DNA from: VBDM01 sp041493345
GTDB taxonomy: Bacteria; Pseudomonadota; Gammaproteobacteria; Burkholderiales; SG8-39
Length of the DNA: 25,647 nt
Direction of reading: 5' to 3'
Assembly (NCBI GenBank): GCA_041493345.1
Contig: JBGPYQ010000021.1
Location: 1 to 25,647 of the forward strand
The notes beneath the pieces are model-generated. The model saw only the letters and a program-made list of their open reading frames with translations. It had not been told where the DNA came from and searched no databases. Below, piece by piece: positions 4,351 to 13,265 of the stretch; positions within the stretch are counted from its first letter, which is position 1; every line of letters starts with the position of its first letter. Both the position numbers and the translations under genes were made by a program.

Positions 4351-6155
4351 TCGACAACCTCGTGCTGCAAAGCCTGCTCTACCTGGTTGTCCTGGTCGGC
4401 GCCGCCAAGCCGCTTGGCAGTTACATGGCGGACGTGTTCGAAGGCAAGCGCACCTTCCTGCACCCCGTCCTCGCGCCCGTCGAGCGCCTGACCTACCGCG
4501 CTTCGGGCGTGGACGACAAGCGCGAGATGCGCTGGACCGAATACGCGGTCGCCGCGCTCGTCTTCAACCTGCTGGGATTCGCTGCGGTGTACGCATTGCA
4601 ACGCTTCCAGGGGATGCTGCCGCTCAACCCCGCGGCTCTCGGCGCGGTGTCGCCGGACTCCGCGTTCAATACCGCGGTGAGCTTCGCCACCAATACCAAC
4701 TGGCAGGGCTACGGCGGCGAATCGACGATGAGCTATCTGACGCAGATGGCCGGCCTCGCGGTACAGAACTTCGTCTCCGCCGCCACCGGCATGGCCGTGC
4801 TCATCGCTCTGATCCGCGGTTTTGCGCGCCGCTCGACGCAAACCATCGGCAGCTTCTGGGTCGATCTGACGCGCTCGACGCTATATGTATTGTTGCCGCT
4901 GTCGGTGATCCTCGCGCTCGCGCTCGTCAGCCAGGGCGTGGTGCAGACCTTCAAGCCTTACGCCAGGGCGGTGACCGTCGAGACGATCGCGTACGAAGAA
5001 GCAAAGAACGATGCGGATGGCAAACCGGTGCTCGATACGCAGGGCAAGCCGGTGATGGAGAAGAAGACCACCAACGAGCAGACGCTCCCGCTCGGCCCCG
5101 TGGCTTCGCAGGTGGCGATCAAGCAGCTCGGCACCAACGGCGGCGGCTTCTTCAACGTCAATTCGGCGCATCCGTACGAGAACGCGACGCCGCTCGCCAA
5201 TTTCCTCGAGATGCTGTCGATCCTGCTCATTTCCGCGGCGCTTTGCCATACCTTCGGCAGGATGGTAGGCGATACGCGCCAGGGCTGGACGCTGCTCGCC
5301 GCAATGTCCGTTGCGCTCGCCCTGCTGGGCGCGGTGGCGATCGTCGCCGAGCAATCCGGCAACCCGCTGCTGACGCGATTGGACGCTGATCAGAGCGCAA
5401 GTCTTTCACAGCCGGGGGGCAACATGGAAGGCAAGGAGGTGCGCTTCGGCATCGCCAACTCGGCGATCTGGGCCACCGTCACCACCGCCGCCTCGAACGG
5501 CTCGGTCAACGCGATGCACGATTCGTTCACGCCGCTCGGCGGCCTCGTGCCCATGTGGCTGATGCAGCTCGGCGAGGTGATCTTCGGCGGCGTCGGCTCG
5601 GGCCTCTACGGCATGCTGGTGTTCGCGCTGGTGGCGGTATTCGTCGCCGGCCTGATGATCGGCCGCACGCCCGAATATCTCGGCAAGAAGATCGAGGCGT
5701 TCGAGGTGAAGATGGCGGCGGTGGCAATACTCATGCCGCCGCTGGTGGCGCTTGCCGGCACCGCGGTCGCGGTGCTGGTCGAGGCGGGCAAGGCGGGAAT
5801 CGCGAACCCCGGCGCGCACGGCTTCTCCGAGATCCTGTATGCGTTTTCCTCGGCCGGCAACAACAACGGCAGCGCCTTTGCCGGCCTGTCCGCGAACACG
5901 CCGTTCTACAACACCGCGCTCGGGTTCGCGATGCTGCTGGCGCGCTACTGGCTGCTGGTGCCGGTGCTGGCGATCGCGGGTTCGCTCGCCGCAAAGAAGA
6001 CGGTGCCCACCGGCCCCGGAACCCTGCCGACGCACGGCTGGCTGTTCGTCGTGCTGCTGCTCGGAACGGTGCTGATCGTCGGCGCGCTCACCTTCGTGCC
6101 GGCGCTCGCGCTCGGACCGGTAATCGAGCACCTGCAAATGATCGCGCCGGGCTGA
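4347..6155 (+). CDS. kdpA: K+-transporting ATPase subunit KdpA (channel-like)
   Basis: Potassium-binding and translocating subunit of the high-affinity KdpFABC P-type pump, related to the Trk/Ktr channel superfamily. 602 aa, about ten transmembrane helices. The four selectivity-filter segments are visible: FATNTNWQGYGGEST, KQLGTNGGGFFNVNSAHPYEN, TTAASNGSVNAMHDS and FSSAGNNNGSAFAGL. The start ATG 4347 overlaps kdpF in ATGA; the open frame extends upstream but that part is antiphase to kdpF. It is slightly longer than E. coli KdpA (557 aa), with extra hydrophilic residues in a loop around 210-250 (YEEAKNDADGKPVLDTQGK). kdpB follows after 11 nt. Confidence 0.97.
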   Translation: MIDNLVLQSLLYLVVLVGAAKPLGSYMADVFEGKRTFLHPVLAPVERLTYRASGVDDKREMRWTEYAVAALVFNLLGFAAVYALQRFQGMLPLNPAALGAVSPDSAFNTAVSFATNTNWQGYGGESTMSYLTQMAGLAVQNFVSAATGMAVLIALIRGFARRSTQTIGSFWVDLTRSTLYVLLPLSVILALALVSQGVVQTFKPYARAVTVETIAYEEAKNDADGKPVLDTQGKPVMEKKTTNEQTLPLGPVASQVAIKQLGTNGGGFFNVNSAHPYENATPLANFLEMLSILLISAALCHTFGRMVGDTRQGWTLLAAMSVALALLGAVAIVAEQSGNPLLTRLDADQSASLSQPGGNMEGKEVRFGIANSAIWATVTTAASNGSVNAMHDSFTPLGGLVPMWLMQLGEVIFGGVGSGLYGMLVFALVAVFVAGLMIGRTPEYLGKKIEAFEVKMAAVAILMPPLVALAGTAVAVLVEAGKAGIANPGAHGFSEILYAFSSAGNNNGSAFAGLSANTPFYNTALGFAMLLARYWLLVPVLAIAGSLAAKKTVPTGPGTLPTHGWLFVVLLLGTVLIVGALTFVPALALGPVIEHLQMIAPG

Positions 6156-6166
6156 AAGGAATGACC

Positions 6167-8245
6167 ATGACTACGCTGACCCGTTCGATGTTCGATCCCG
6201 CTTTCGTGAAGCCGGCGCTGGCTGATGCGTTCAAGCGCCTTTCGCCGCAGTATCAGTGGAAGAATCCGGTGATGCTTGTCGTCTATGTCGGCAGCATTCT
6301 CACCACCGGCCTGTTCGTCCACGCGCTCATCGGCGCGGGCGAGGCGCCGGCGGAATTCATCCTGGCGGTGACGCTGTGGCTCTGGTTCACGGTGCTCTTC
6401 GCCAACTTCGCCGAAGCGATCGCGGAAGGCCGCAGCCGGGCGCAGGCGGCAAGCTTGCGCGCAGCCAAGCGCGACGTAACGGCAAAAAAACTGAGCGCGC
6501 CCAAACGCAGCCAGAACTGGGTGATCGTCGCGGGGTCCGTCCTGCGCGCGGGCGATCTGGTGCTGGTCGAGGCCGGCGATTTCATTCCGGGGGACGGCGA
6601 AGTGATCGAGGGCGTGGCGTCGGTGGACGAATCCGCCATCACCGGCGAATCCGCGCCGGTGATCCGCGAATCGGGAGGCGATTTTTCCTCCGTGACCGGC
6701 GGCACGCGCGTGCTCTCCGATTGGCTGGTGGTTCGCATCACCGCCAACCCGGGCGAATCGTTCATCGACCGCATGATCTCGATGGTCGAAGGCGCCAAGC
6801 GGCAGAAGACGCCGAACGAAATTGCGCTCACCATCCTGCTGGTGGCGATGACGCTGGTGTTCCTGCTTGCCTGCGCGACGCTGCTGCCGTTCTCGATCTA
6901 TGCGGTGGAGACTTCGAAGGCGGGTGCGCCGGTGTCGATCACGACACTGGTGGCGCTGCTGGTGTGCCTCATTCCGACCACCATCGGCGGGCTGCTGTCG
7001 GCGATCGGTGTCGCCGGCATGGGCCGCATGATCTCGAAGAACGTCATTGCCATGTCCGGCCGCGCGGTCGAGGCGGCGGGCGACGTCGACGTGCTGCTGC
7101 TCGACAAGACCGGCACCATCACCCTCGGCAACCGCCAGGCGACGAATTTCCTGAACGCGCCGGGCGTCAGCGAGCAGGAACTCGCCGACGCGGCGCAGTT
7201 GGCGTCGTTGGCTGACGAGACGCCGGAAGGCCGTTCGATCGTGATTCTTGCGAAGCAGAAGTTCAACCTGCGCGAACGCGATATCGCCTCGCTCGGCGCG
7301 GTTTTTGTGCCGTTCTCGGCGCAGACGCGCATGAGCGGCGCCGACGTTGGCGAGCGCAAACTGCGCAAGGGCGCCACCGACGCGATGCGCAAGCACGTCG
7401 AGGCGCTGGGCGGGCGTTTCCCGTCCGAAGTCGAGATCCTGGTGAATAACGTGGCGCGCCGCGGATCGACGCCGCTCGTCGTTGCCGACACAGTTAACGG
7501 AACCCCGCGCGTGCTCGGCGTGGTCGAGCTGAAGGACATCGTCAAGGGAGGCATCAAGGAGCGATTCGCGCAGCTGCGCCGCATGGGCATCCGCACGGTG
7601 ATGATCACCGGCGACAACAAGCTCACCGCGGCGGCGATCGCAGCCGAGGCGGGGGTAGATGATTTTCTCGCCGAGGCGACGCCGGAGGCGAAGCTCAAGC
7701 TCATCCGCGAGTACCAGGCGCAGGGGCGGCTGGTGGCGATGACCGGCGACGGTACCAATGATGCGCCGGCGCTCGCCCAGGCCGACGTCGCGGTGGCGAT
7801 GAACTCGGGCACCCAGGCCGCGAAAGAGGCCGGCAACATGGTCGACCTCGACTCCAACCCGACCAAGCTGATCGAGGTGGTCGAGACCGGCAAGCAGATG
7901 CTGATGACCCGCGGCGCGTTGACGACGTTCTCGATCGCCAACGACGTCGCCAAATATTTCGCCATCATTCCGGCGGCGTTCGCGAGTACCTATCCGCAGC
8001 TCGGAGCGTTCAACGTGATGGCGCTCGCTACGCCGCAGTCGGCGATCCTGTCGGCGGTGATCTTCAACGCGCTCATTATCGTCGCGCTGATCCCGCTCGC
8101 GTTGAAAGGCGTCGCCTACCGCGCGATCGGCGCCGCGGCGGTGCTGCGCAACAACTTCCTCGTCTACGGCGTCGGCGGCATCGTCGTGCCGTTCATCGGC
8201 ATCAAGGCGATCGACTTGCTGCTCGTCATGTTCCATCTCGCTTGA
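6167..8245 (+). CDS. kdpB: K+-transporting ATPase subunit KdpB (P-type ATPase)
   Basis: Catalytic P-type ATPase subunit that hydrolyses ATP to drive K+ uptake through KdpA. 692 aa. The actuator motif TGES is at 159-162, the phosphorylated aspartate is D313 in LLLDKTGTITLGNR, and the nucleotide-domain region DETPEGRSIV follows. The hinge motif GDGTNDAPAL starts at G527, and the C-terminal membrane segment includes NDVAKYFAIIPAAFA. ATG 6167 was chosen because AAAGGA (6155-6160) stands 6 nt before it; the in-frame ATG at 6161 would leave no spacing. Complete, with all catalytic motifs present. Confidence 0.97.
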   Translation: MTTLTRSMFDPAFVKPALADAFKRLSPQYQWKNPVMLVVYVGSILTTGLFVHALIGAGEAPAEFILAVTLWLWFTVLFANFAEAIAEGRSRAQAASLRAAKRDVTAKKLSAPKRSQNWVIVAGSVLRAGDLVLVEAGDFIPGDGEVIEGVASVDESAITGESAPVIRESGGDFSSVTGGTRVLSDWLVVRITANPGESFIDRMISMVEGAKRQKTPNEIALTILLVAMTLVFLLACATLLPFSIYAVETSKAGAPVSITTLVALLVCLIPTTIGGLLSAIGVAGMGRMISKNVIAMSGRAVEAAGDVDVLLLDKTGTITLGNRQATNFLNAPGVSEQELADAAQLASLADETPEGRSIVILAKQKFNLRERDIASLGAVFVPFSAQTRMSGADVGERKLRKGATDAMRKHVEALGGRFPSEVEILVNNVARRGSTPLVVADTVNGTPRVLGVVELKDIVKGGIKERFAQLRRMGIRTVMITGDNKLTAAAIAAEAGVDDFLAEATPEAKLKLIREYQAQGRLVAMTGDGTNDAPALAQADVAVAMNSGTQAAKEAGNMVDLDSNPTKLIEVVETGKQMLMTRGALTTFSIANDVAKYFAIIPAAFASTYPQLGAFNVMALATPQSAILSAVIFNALIIVALIPLALKGVAYRAIGAAAVLRNNFLVYGVGGIVVPFIGIKAIDLLLVMFHLA

Positions 8246-8255
8246 GGAAACCATC

Positions 8256-8825
8256 ATGCTGCAAACCACTTTGCAAAGCCTGCGGATGCTGATCGTCATG
8301 ACAGTGATCACCGGCGCGCTCTACCCGCTGCTCGTGACCGCCTTCGCGCAAGCGTTTTTTCCCGACCAGGCAAACGGCAGCCTGATCGTCGAAGGCGGCA
8401 AGGTGCGCGGCTCGAGCCTGATCGGGCAGCCGTTCGCCGGCCCGAAATATTTCTGGAGCCGGCCTTCGGCGACTTCGCCGATGCCCTACAACGGCGGCTC
8501 TTCCTCCGGCTCGAACCAGGGGCCGACCAATCCGGCGCTCGCCGAGGCGGTCGCGGCTCGCGTAAAGGCGTTGCGCGATGCCGGCGGCGATCTGGGCAAG
8601 CCGGTTCCGGTGGATCTGGTGACGGCTTCGGGCAGCGGCCTCGACCCGCATATTTCGCCCGCCGCCGCCGAGTATCAGGTTGCACGCGTCGCCAGGGCGC
8701 GCGGCCTCGCGGAAGGCAAAGTCCGCGAATGGGTGGCGCGCCATACCGAAGGCAGGCAGTTTGGTATGCTTGGCGAACCACGCGTGAACGTGCTCGCACT
8801 CAATCTCGCGCTGGACGCTTCCTGA
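8256..8825 (+). CDS. kdpC: K+-transporting ATPase subunit KdpC
   Basis: Membrane-anchored subunit that bridges KdpA and KdpB and raises ATP affinity. 189 aa, normal length. There is one N-terminal helix (residues 10-33), then the periplasmic domain with GSLIVEGGKVRGSSLIGQ, the conserved YFWSRPSAT and GGSSSGSNQGPTNPAL, and the C-terminal DLVTASGSGLDPHISPAAAE and LGEPRVNVLALNLAL. GAGGA precedes the ATG, 10 nt after the kdpB stop. kdpD begins 6 nt after its stop. Confidence 0.97.
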   Translation: MLQTTLQSLRMLIVMTVITGALYPLLVTAFAQAFFPDQANGSLIVEGGKVRGSSLIGQPFAGPKYFWSRPSATSPMPYNGGSSSGSNQGPTNPALAEAVAARVKALRDAGGDLGKPVPVDLVTASGSGLDPHISPAAAEYQVARVARARGLAEGKVREWVARHTEGRQFGMLGEPRVNVLALNLALDAS

Positions 8826-8831
8826 CGATAC

Positions 8832-11549
8832 GTGCCTAACATCCGCCCGGATCCCGATGCGCTCCTCGCGCGCGTACAGCGTGAGGAGGCGCAGTCCGGA
8901 CGCGGCAAGCTCAAGATTTTCTTCGGCGCCTCGGCGGGCGTGGGCAAGACTTACGCCATGCTCGCGGCCGCGCGCGGAGAGAAAGCGCGCGGCACCGATG
9001 TGGTTGTCGGCGTGGTCGAGACGCATGGCCGTTCGGACACCGCTGCGCTCGCCGAAGGCCTCGACAAGCTGCCTTTGCGCGCCATCGAGCACAAGGGTGC
9101 GACGCTCGGTGAATTCGACCTCGATGCCGCGCTGGCGAGAAAGCCCCGGCTCATCCTCGTGGATGAGCTTGCGCACACCAATGCGCCCGGCTCGCGCCAC
9201 CCCAAGCGCTGCTATGACGTCGAAGAGCTGCTGGGCGCGGGCATTGACGTTTTCACCACGCTCAACGTCCAGCACCTCGAGAGCCTGAACGATGTCGTCG
9301 GCCAGGTCACCGGCGTGCGCGTCTGGGAAACGCTTCCTGACAGCGTCTTCGATCGCGCCGACGAGGTCGAGCTGGTGGACCTGCCGGCCGACGACCTGCT
9401 TGTGCGGCTGCACCAGGGCAAGGTGTATCTGCCGGAGCAGGCACTGCACGCGGCCGAAAATTTCTTCCGCAAGGGCAACCTGATCGCACTGCGCGAGCTC
9501 GCGCTGCGCCGCACCGCGGAGCGCGTCGACGCGCAGATGCGCGACTACCGCGACGAGAAAGGCATCCGCGATGCCTGGCCGGTGGCCGAGCGGCTTCTGG
9601 TCGCGATCGGGCCGGCCGAGGACGGCGAGCACTTGGTGCGCGCCACGCGCCGGCTCGCGGCCAAGCTGGAGGCGCAGTGGACCGCGCTTTACGTCGAGAC
9701 TCCGCAACTGCTGCGTCTGCCCGAGTCCGATCGCGACCGCATACTGCGCGCCCTGCGGCTCGCCGACGAGCTGGGCGGCAAGAGCGTGGTCGTGGGCGGA
9801 GGCGACATCGCCGCGGAGGTACTCGGTTTCGCGCATGCGCAGAACGTCACTCGGATCGTGATCGGCCGGCCCAAGCGCAGGGGCTGGCACCAATGGATGG
9901 TCGGCTCGATCGCCGACCGCATCGTCGCCGGAGCGCACGATCTCGATGTGGACCTGATCGGAGCGGAGGCCAAGCCGGCGACGCTCGCCGCCGGCGTGAT
10001 CGCGCGCTCGCGCGACGCGCTCGGGGTCGAGCGCACGAGGAAACGTCGCTGGCCCGGCTATGCCGCCGGCGTCGCGGTCCCGGCCGCCGTCACGCTGATC
10101 GGCACGGCGATGCAACCGAGTTATGCGCTTACCAATATCGTGATGGTGTATCTGGCCGGCGTCGTGGTGGTGGCGCTGTTTCTCGGCCGCGGCCCTTCCG
10201 CCCTCGCCGCGATCCTTTCGGTGGCGGCGTTCGATTTCTTCTTCGTGCCGCCGTACCACAGTTTCGCGGTGTCCGACACGGAATACCTGCTCACCTTCGC
10301 GGTGATGCTGGCGGTGAGCCTGACCATCAGCACGCTCGCCGCGAGCGTGCGGCTGCAAGCCCGTATCGCCGGGTACCGCGAGGAACGCACCTCGGCGCTC
10401 TACGAAATGAGCCGCGAGCTGGCCGCGACCGACGCGCCCGAGAGCATCGTGCGCATCGCCGTGGAGCACCTGTCGCGGGTGTTCGCGAGCCAGGTCGCGG
10501 TGCTGCTCCCGGACACGGCCGGCAGGATCCGCCACCCGCGCGGCCAGAGCGTCCCCGGCTCGCTTCGCGGCGCCGAGCTCGGCATCGCGCAGTGGGTCTA
10601 CGACAACAGGCAGAGCGCCGGTCTGGGCACGGATACGCTGGCGGGTTCGGACACCCATTTCGTGCCGTTGACGGTGCCGGCGAAGGCCATCGGCGTGCTC
10701 GCGCTCCTGCCCGCCAATCCCCGCCGCATATTCGTGCCCGAGCAACGGCGCCTGCTCGAGACTTTCGTCGGACAGATTGCCGTGGCGATCGATCGCGCGA
10801 AGCTCGCGGAAGAAGCGCGCAACGCCCAGCTCGCGGCACAGACCGAGGCGGTGCGCAACGCGCTGCTTGCCGCGATCTCGCACGAGTTGCGCACGCCGCT
10901 TGCGACCATCGTCGGCGCGTCCTCCAGCCTTGCCAATCCTCCCGCCTCGATGACCGAGCCGGCGCGGCGCGAGCTGGCGCAGACCGTTTCGGAAGAGGCG
11001 CGGCGCATGAGCGAGGTCGTGACGAAAGTGCTCGACCTCGCGCGGCTGCAGGCCGGAGCGACGCGCGTGAATGCCGACTGGCATCCGGTGGACGAGGTCG
11101 TCGGCAGCGCGCTTTCTCGCCTGTCCGAGCGCCTCGCCGGGCACAAGGTGACGACGCGCCTGCCGAAGCAGACGATCCTTGCGCGTTTCGATGCCGTGCT
11201 GATCGAGCAGGTGCTCATGAACCTCGTCGAAAACGCGGCCAAGTACACGCCGCCGGGCTGCCGTATCGAGATCGCCGTGGAGCCGCGGCGCGACGAGATT
11301 GAATTCATCGTCACCGACGACGGCCCGGGCCTGCCCCCGGGCGAGGAGAAGAAGGTGTTCGAGAAATTCCATCGCGGCGCGCCGGAATCCTCGCCGGGCG
11401 GCGCCGGATTGGGGCTTGCGATCTGCGACGCGATCATCGCCGCGCACGGCGGCAGCATCTGGGCGGAAAACATTCCCGCAGGGGGCGCCATGTTCCGCTT
11501 CACGCTGCCGCAGAGCGGGGAACCGCCGGTGATGGAGCCGGAGCGGTGA
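8832..11549 (+). CDS. kdpD: Sensor histidine kinase KdpD
   Basis: Membrane sensor of potassium limitation/turgor that phosphorylates KdpE. 905 aa, starting at GTG 8832, 6 nt after kdpC and without a strong Shine-Dalgarno, so it is probably coupled. The N-terminal KdpD domain has Walker A GASAGVGKT (32-40) and LVDELAHTNAPGSRH. A universal-stress-like domain follows (LLVAIGPAEDGEHLVRATRR), then four clustered transmembrane helices (DUF4118, about 415-515), a GAF-like region and the kinase core. Phospho-acceptor H684 lies in AISHELRTPLATIVG, and the ATPase motifs are LMNLVENAAKYTPPG, DDGPGLPPGEE and GAGLGLAICDAIIAAHGG. All domains are present, so this is a full-length, probably functional KdpD. 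The stop overlaps kdpE by 4 nt. Confidence 0.97.
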   Translation: MPNIRPDPDALLARVQREEAQSGRGKLKIFFGASAGVGKTYAMLAAARGEKARGTDVVVGVVETHGRSDTAALAEGLDKLPLRAIEHKGATLGEFDLDAALARKPRLILVDELAHTNAPGSRHPKRCYDVEELLGAGIDVFTTLNVQHLESLNDVVGQVTGVRVWETLPDSVFDRADEVELVDLPADDLLVRLHQGKVYLPEQALHAAENFFRKGNLIALRELALRRTAERVDAQMRDYRDEKGIRDAWPVAERLLVAIGPAEDGEHLVRATRRLAAKLEAQWTALYVETPQLLRLPESDRDRILRALRLADELGGKSVVVGGGDIAAEVLGFAHAQNVTRIVIGRPKRRGWHQWMVGSIADRIVAGAHDLDVDLIGAEAKPATLAAGVIARSRDALGVERTRKRRWPGYAAGVAVPAAVTLIGTAMQPSYALTNIVMVYLAGVVVVALFLGRGPSALAAILSVAAFDFFFVPPYHSFAVSDTEYLLTFAVMLAVSLTISTLAASVRLQARIAGYREERTSALYEMSRELAATDAPESIVRIAVEHLSRVFASQVAVLLPDTAGRIRHPRGQSVPGSLRGAELGIAQWVYDNRQSAGLGTDTLAGSDTHFVPLTVPAKAIGVLALLPANPRRIFVPEQRRLLETFVGQIAVAIDRAKLAEEARNAQLAAQTEAVRNALLAAISHELRTPLATIVGASSSLANPPASMTEPARRELAQTVSEEARRMSEVVTKVLDLARLQAGATRVNADWHPVDEVVGSALSRLSERLAGHKVTTRLPKQTILARFDAVLIEQVLMNLVENAAKYTPPGCRIEIAVEPRRDEIEFIVTDDGPGLPPGEEKKVFEKFHRGAPESSPGGAGLGLAICDAIIAAHGGSIWAENIPAGGAMFRFTLPQSGEPPVMEPER

Positions 11550-12244
11550 GCAGCGGCCGCCCCGTCGTTCTGGTGATCGAGGACGAGCCGCAGATCCGGC
11601 GGTTCCTGCGCACGTCTCTTGGCGCCGAAGGCTTCGCCGTCGAGGAAGCCGGGAGCGGCAAGGACGGGCTTGTCATGGCGGCGAATCGCAGGCCGGAAGC
11701 GGTGATCCTCGACCTCGGCCTGCCGGACATGGAGGGCGTCGAGGTGATCCGGCGGCTGCGCGAGTGGAGTCCCGTGCCGGTGATCGTGCTCTCGGCGAGG
11801 GCGCAGGAAAAAGACAAGGTCGCGGCGCTCGACGCCGGCGCCGACGATTACGTCGTCAAGCCTTTCGGCATCGGCGAGCTGCTCGCGCGGCTGCGCGTCG
11901 CGCTACGCCATGCGTCGCGCGTGGACCAACAAGGCGGGGCGAGCGTATTCGAGGCGGGCGACCTGAAGCTCGATCTCGCCGCGCGGCGCGTGACGCGCTC
12001 AGGCGCCGAAGTGCACCTGACGCCGACCGAATACCGGCTGCTCGCCGAACTGGTGAAGCACGCAGGCAAGGTGCTCACCCAACGCCACCTGCTCAAGGAG
12101 GTGTGGGGTCCGGGATACGTCGAGCGGCCGCACTACCTGCGCGTGCACATGGCCAATCTTCGCCAGAAGCTGGAGGCAGATCCGGCGCAGCCGCGGCTGT
12201 TGCGTACGGAGACCGGGGTCGGGTATCGGCTGGCGGCGGAGTAA
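11546..12244 (+). CDS. kdpE: Response regulator KdpE
   Basis: OmpR/PhoB-family transcription factor that activates the kdp operon when phosphorylated by KdpD. 232 aa, starting at GTG 11546 in a GTGA overlap with the kdpD stop. Receiver domain: acidic pocket E12/D13, phosphorylated D56 in VILDLGLPD, S83, and K105 in VVKPFG. The winged-helix DNA-binding domain spans about 130-230 (VHLTPTEYRLLAELVKHAGKVLTQRHLL, YLRVHMANLRQKLE). It ends the operon, 28 bp from the oppositely oriented cydB, with no hairpin terminator between them. Confidence 0.97.
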   Translation: MSSGRPVVLVIEDEPQIRRFLRTSLGAEGFAVEEAGSGKDGLVMAANRRPEAVILDLGLPDMEGVEVIRRLREWSPVPVIVLSARAQEKDKVAALDAGADDYVVKPFGIGELLARLRVALRHASRVDQQGGASVFEAGDLKLDLAARRVTRSGAEVHLTPTEYRLLAELVKHAGKVLTQRHLLKEVWGPGYVERPHYLRVHMANLRQKLEADPAQPRLLRTETGVGYRLAAE

Positions 12245-12272
12245 ACAGGGGTCAGGGGTTTTTGAATCAGCA

Positions 12273-13265
12273 CTATTCGTATTGCCCGGCGCGGACTTTG
12301 CCGCGGAACACCCGGTACGCGAACACCGTATAGCCGATGATGAAAGGCAGTACGAGCAGCGCGCCCCAGAGCACGACCTCCAGCGACGCCGGGTGGGCGG
12401 CCGCCTCCCAGATCGTTACCCGATCGAGTATGAGGTACGGAAACAGGCTGTAGGCGAGGCCCGCGAACGCGAGCGCGAAGATCGCCACGCTGCCGGCGAA
12501 TGGTGCCCATTCGGGTGCAAGGGTGCCGCGGGCGAGTTTTCCCGTCGAGCGCCACACCCACAGGCCGCTGGCGATGCTCGCGGCGGGCAGCAGCATCAGC
12601 GCGAGCGTACGCGGAAAGTCGAACCATTTCGCCTGCACCGTGGAACTGACTGCCGGGGTGACGATGCTCACCAGCGCGACGCCGAGCGCCACCCACGCCA
12701 GTCCCCAGCGCGCCCAGGCGAGAGCCTTTTTCTGCAGCGCTCCCTCGGTGCGCAGGATCAGCCACGTCGCCCCAAGCAGAACATAGCCGCCGCAGAGCGC
12801 GGCGCCTACCAGAAGCGAGAACAGCAGGTAGCCGAATCCCGGCTCGAAGCCGGTGACGTAATGCCCGAGCATCATCCCTTGCGCGAACGAAGCGACGAAC
12901 GAGCCGAGCCAGAAAAGCCAGTTCCACAACTCGCGGTGCCAGCCTTCGGCCTTGACCCGGAACTCGAATGCGACGCCGCGAATCATCAGTCCGATCAGCA
13001 TCCCCGCCACCGGCAGATAGAGTGCGCCGAGGATCACGCCGTGCGCGGCGGGAAAGGCGACCAGCAGGATGCCGACGCCGAGGACAAGCCAGGTTTCATT
13101 CGCATCCCAGAACGGCCCGATCGAAGACACCATCAGGTCCTGCTCGCGCGCATCGGCCGCGGGCATCAGCATGCCGACCCCGAGGTCGTAGCCGTCCAGG
13201 ACCACGTAGGCGAGGATCGCCGCGCCCATGAGGATGGCGAAGATGACCGGCAGGGCCGTGCTCAT
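12273..13265 (-). CDS. cydB: Cytochrome bd-type quinol oxidase subunit II
   Basis: Integral inner-membrane subunit of the bd oxidase, which reduces O2 to water with quinol electrons. 330 aa, about eight to nine helices. The N-terminal helix has the family motif VVLDGYDLGVGML; PFWDANETWLVLGVGILLVAFPAAH and LMIRGVAFEFR are strongly conserved. ATG 13265 overlaps the cydA stop in ATGA; a longer upstream open frame lies antiphase inside cydA and is not used. The style fits the cyanide-insensitive (CioB) branch. No CydX-like micro-ORF is seen in the 28 bp downstream. Confidence 0.94.
   Translation of the reverse strand: MSTALPVIFAILMGAAILAYVVLDGYDLGVGMLMPAADAREQDLMVSSIGPFWDANETWLVLGVGILLVAFPAAHGVILGALYLPVAGMLIGLMIRGVAFEFRVKAEGWHRELWNWLFWLGSFVASFAQGMMLGHYVTGFEPGFGYLLFSLLVGAALCGGYVLLGATWLILRTEGALQKKALAWARWGLAWVALGVALVSIVTPAVSSTVQAKWFDFPRTLALMLLPAASIASGLWVWRSTGKLARGTLAPEWAPFAGSVAIFALAFAGLAYSLFPYLILDRVTIWEAAAHPASLEVVLWGALLVLPFIIGYTVFAYRVFRGKVRAGQYE

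Noticed and set aside
6161..6166. Upstream ATG of kdpB (MTM...).
   Set aside because: AAAGGA abuts it directly with no spacer; the ATG at 6167 has correct spacing.
8226..11447. Very long (1,073-codon) open frame on the minus strand opposite kdpD, and a 788-codon one opposite kdpB (5945-8311).
   Set aside because: Antisense shadows caused by strong GC codon bias; the translations are Arg/His-rich without domains, while the plus strand encodes complete Kdp proteins.
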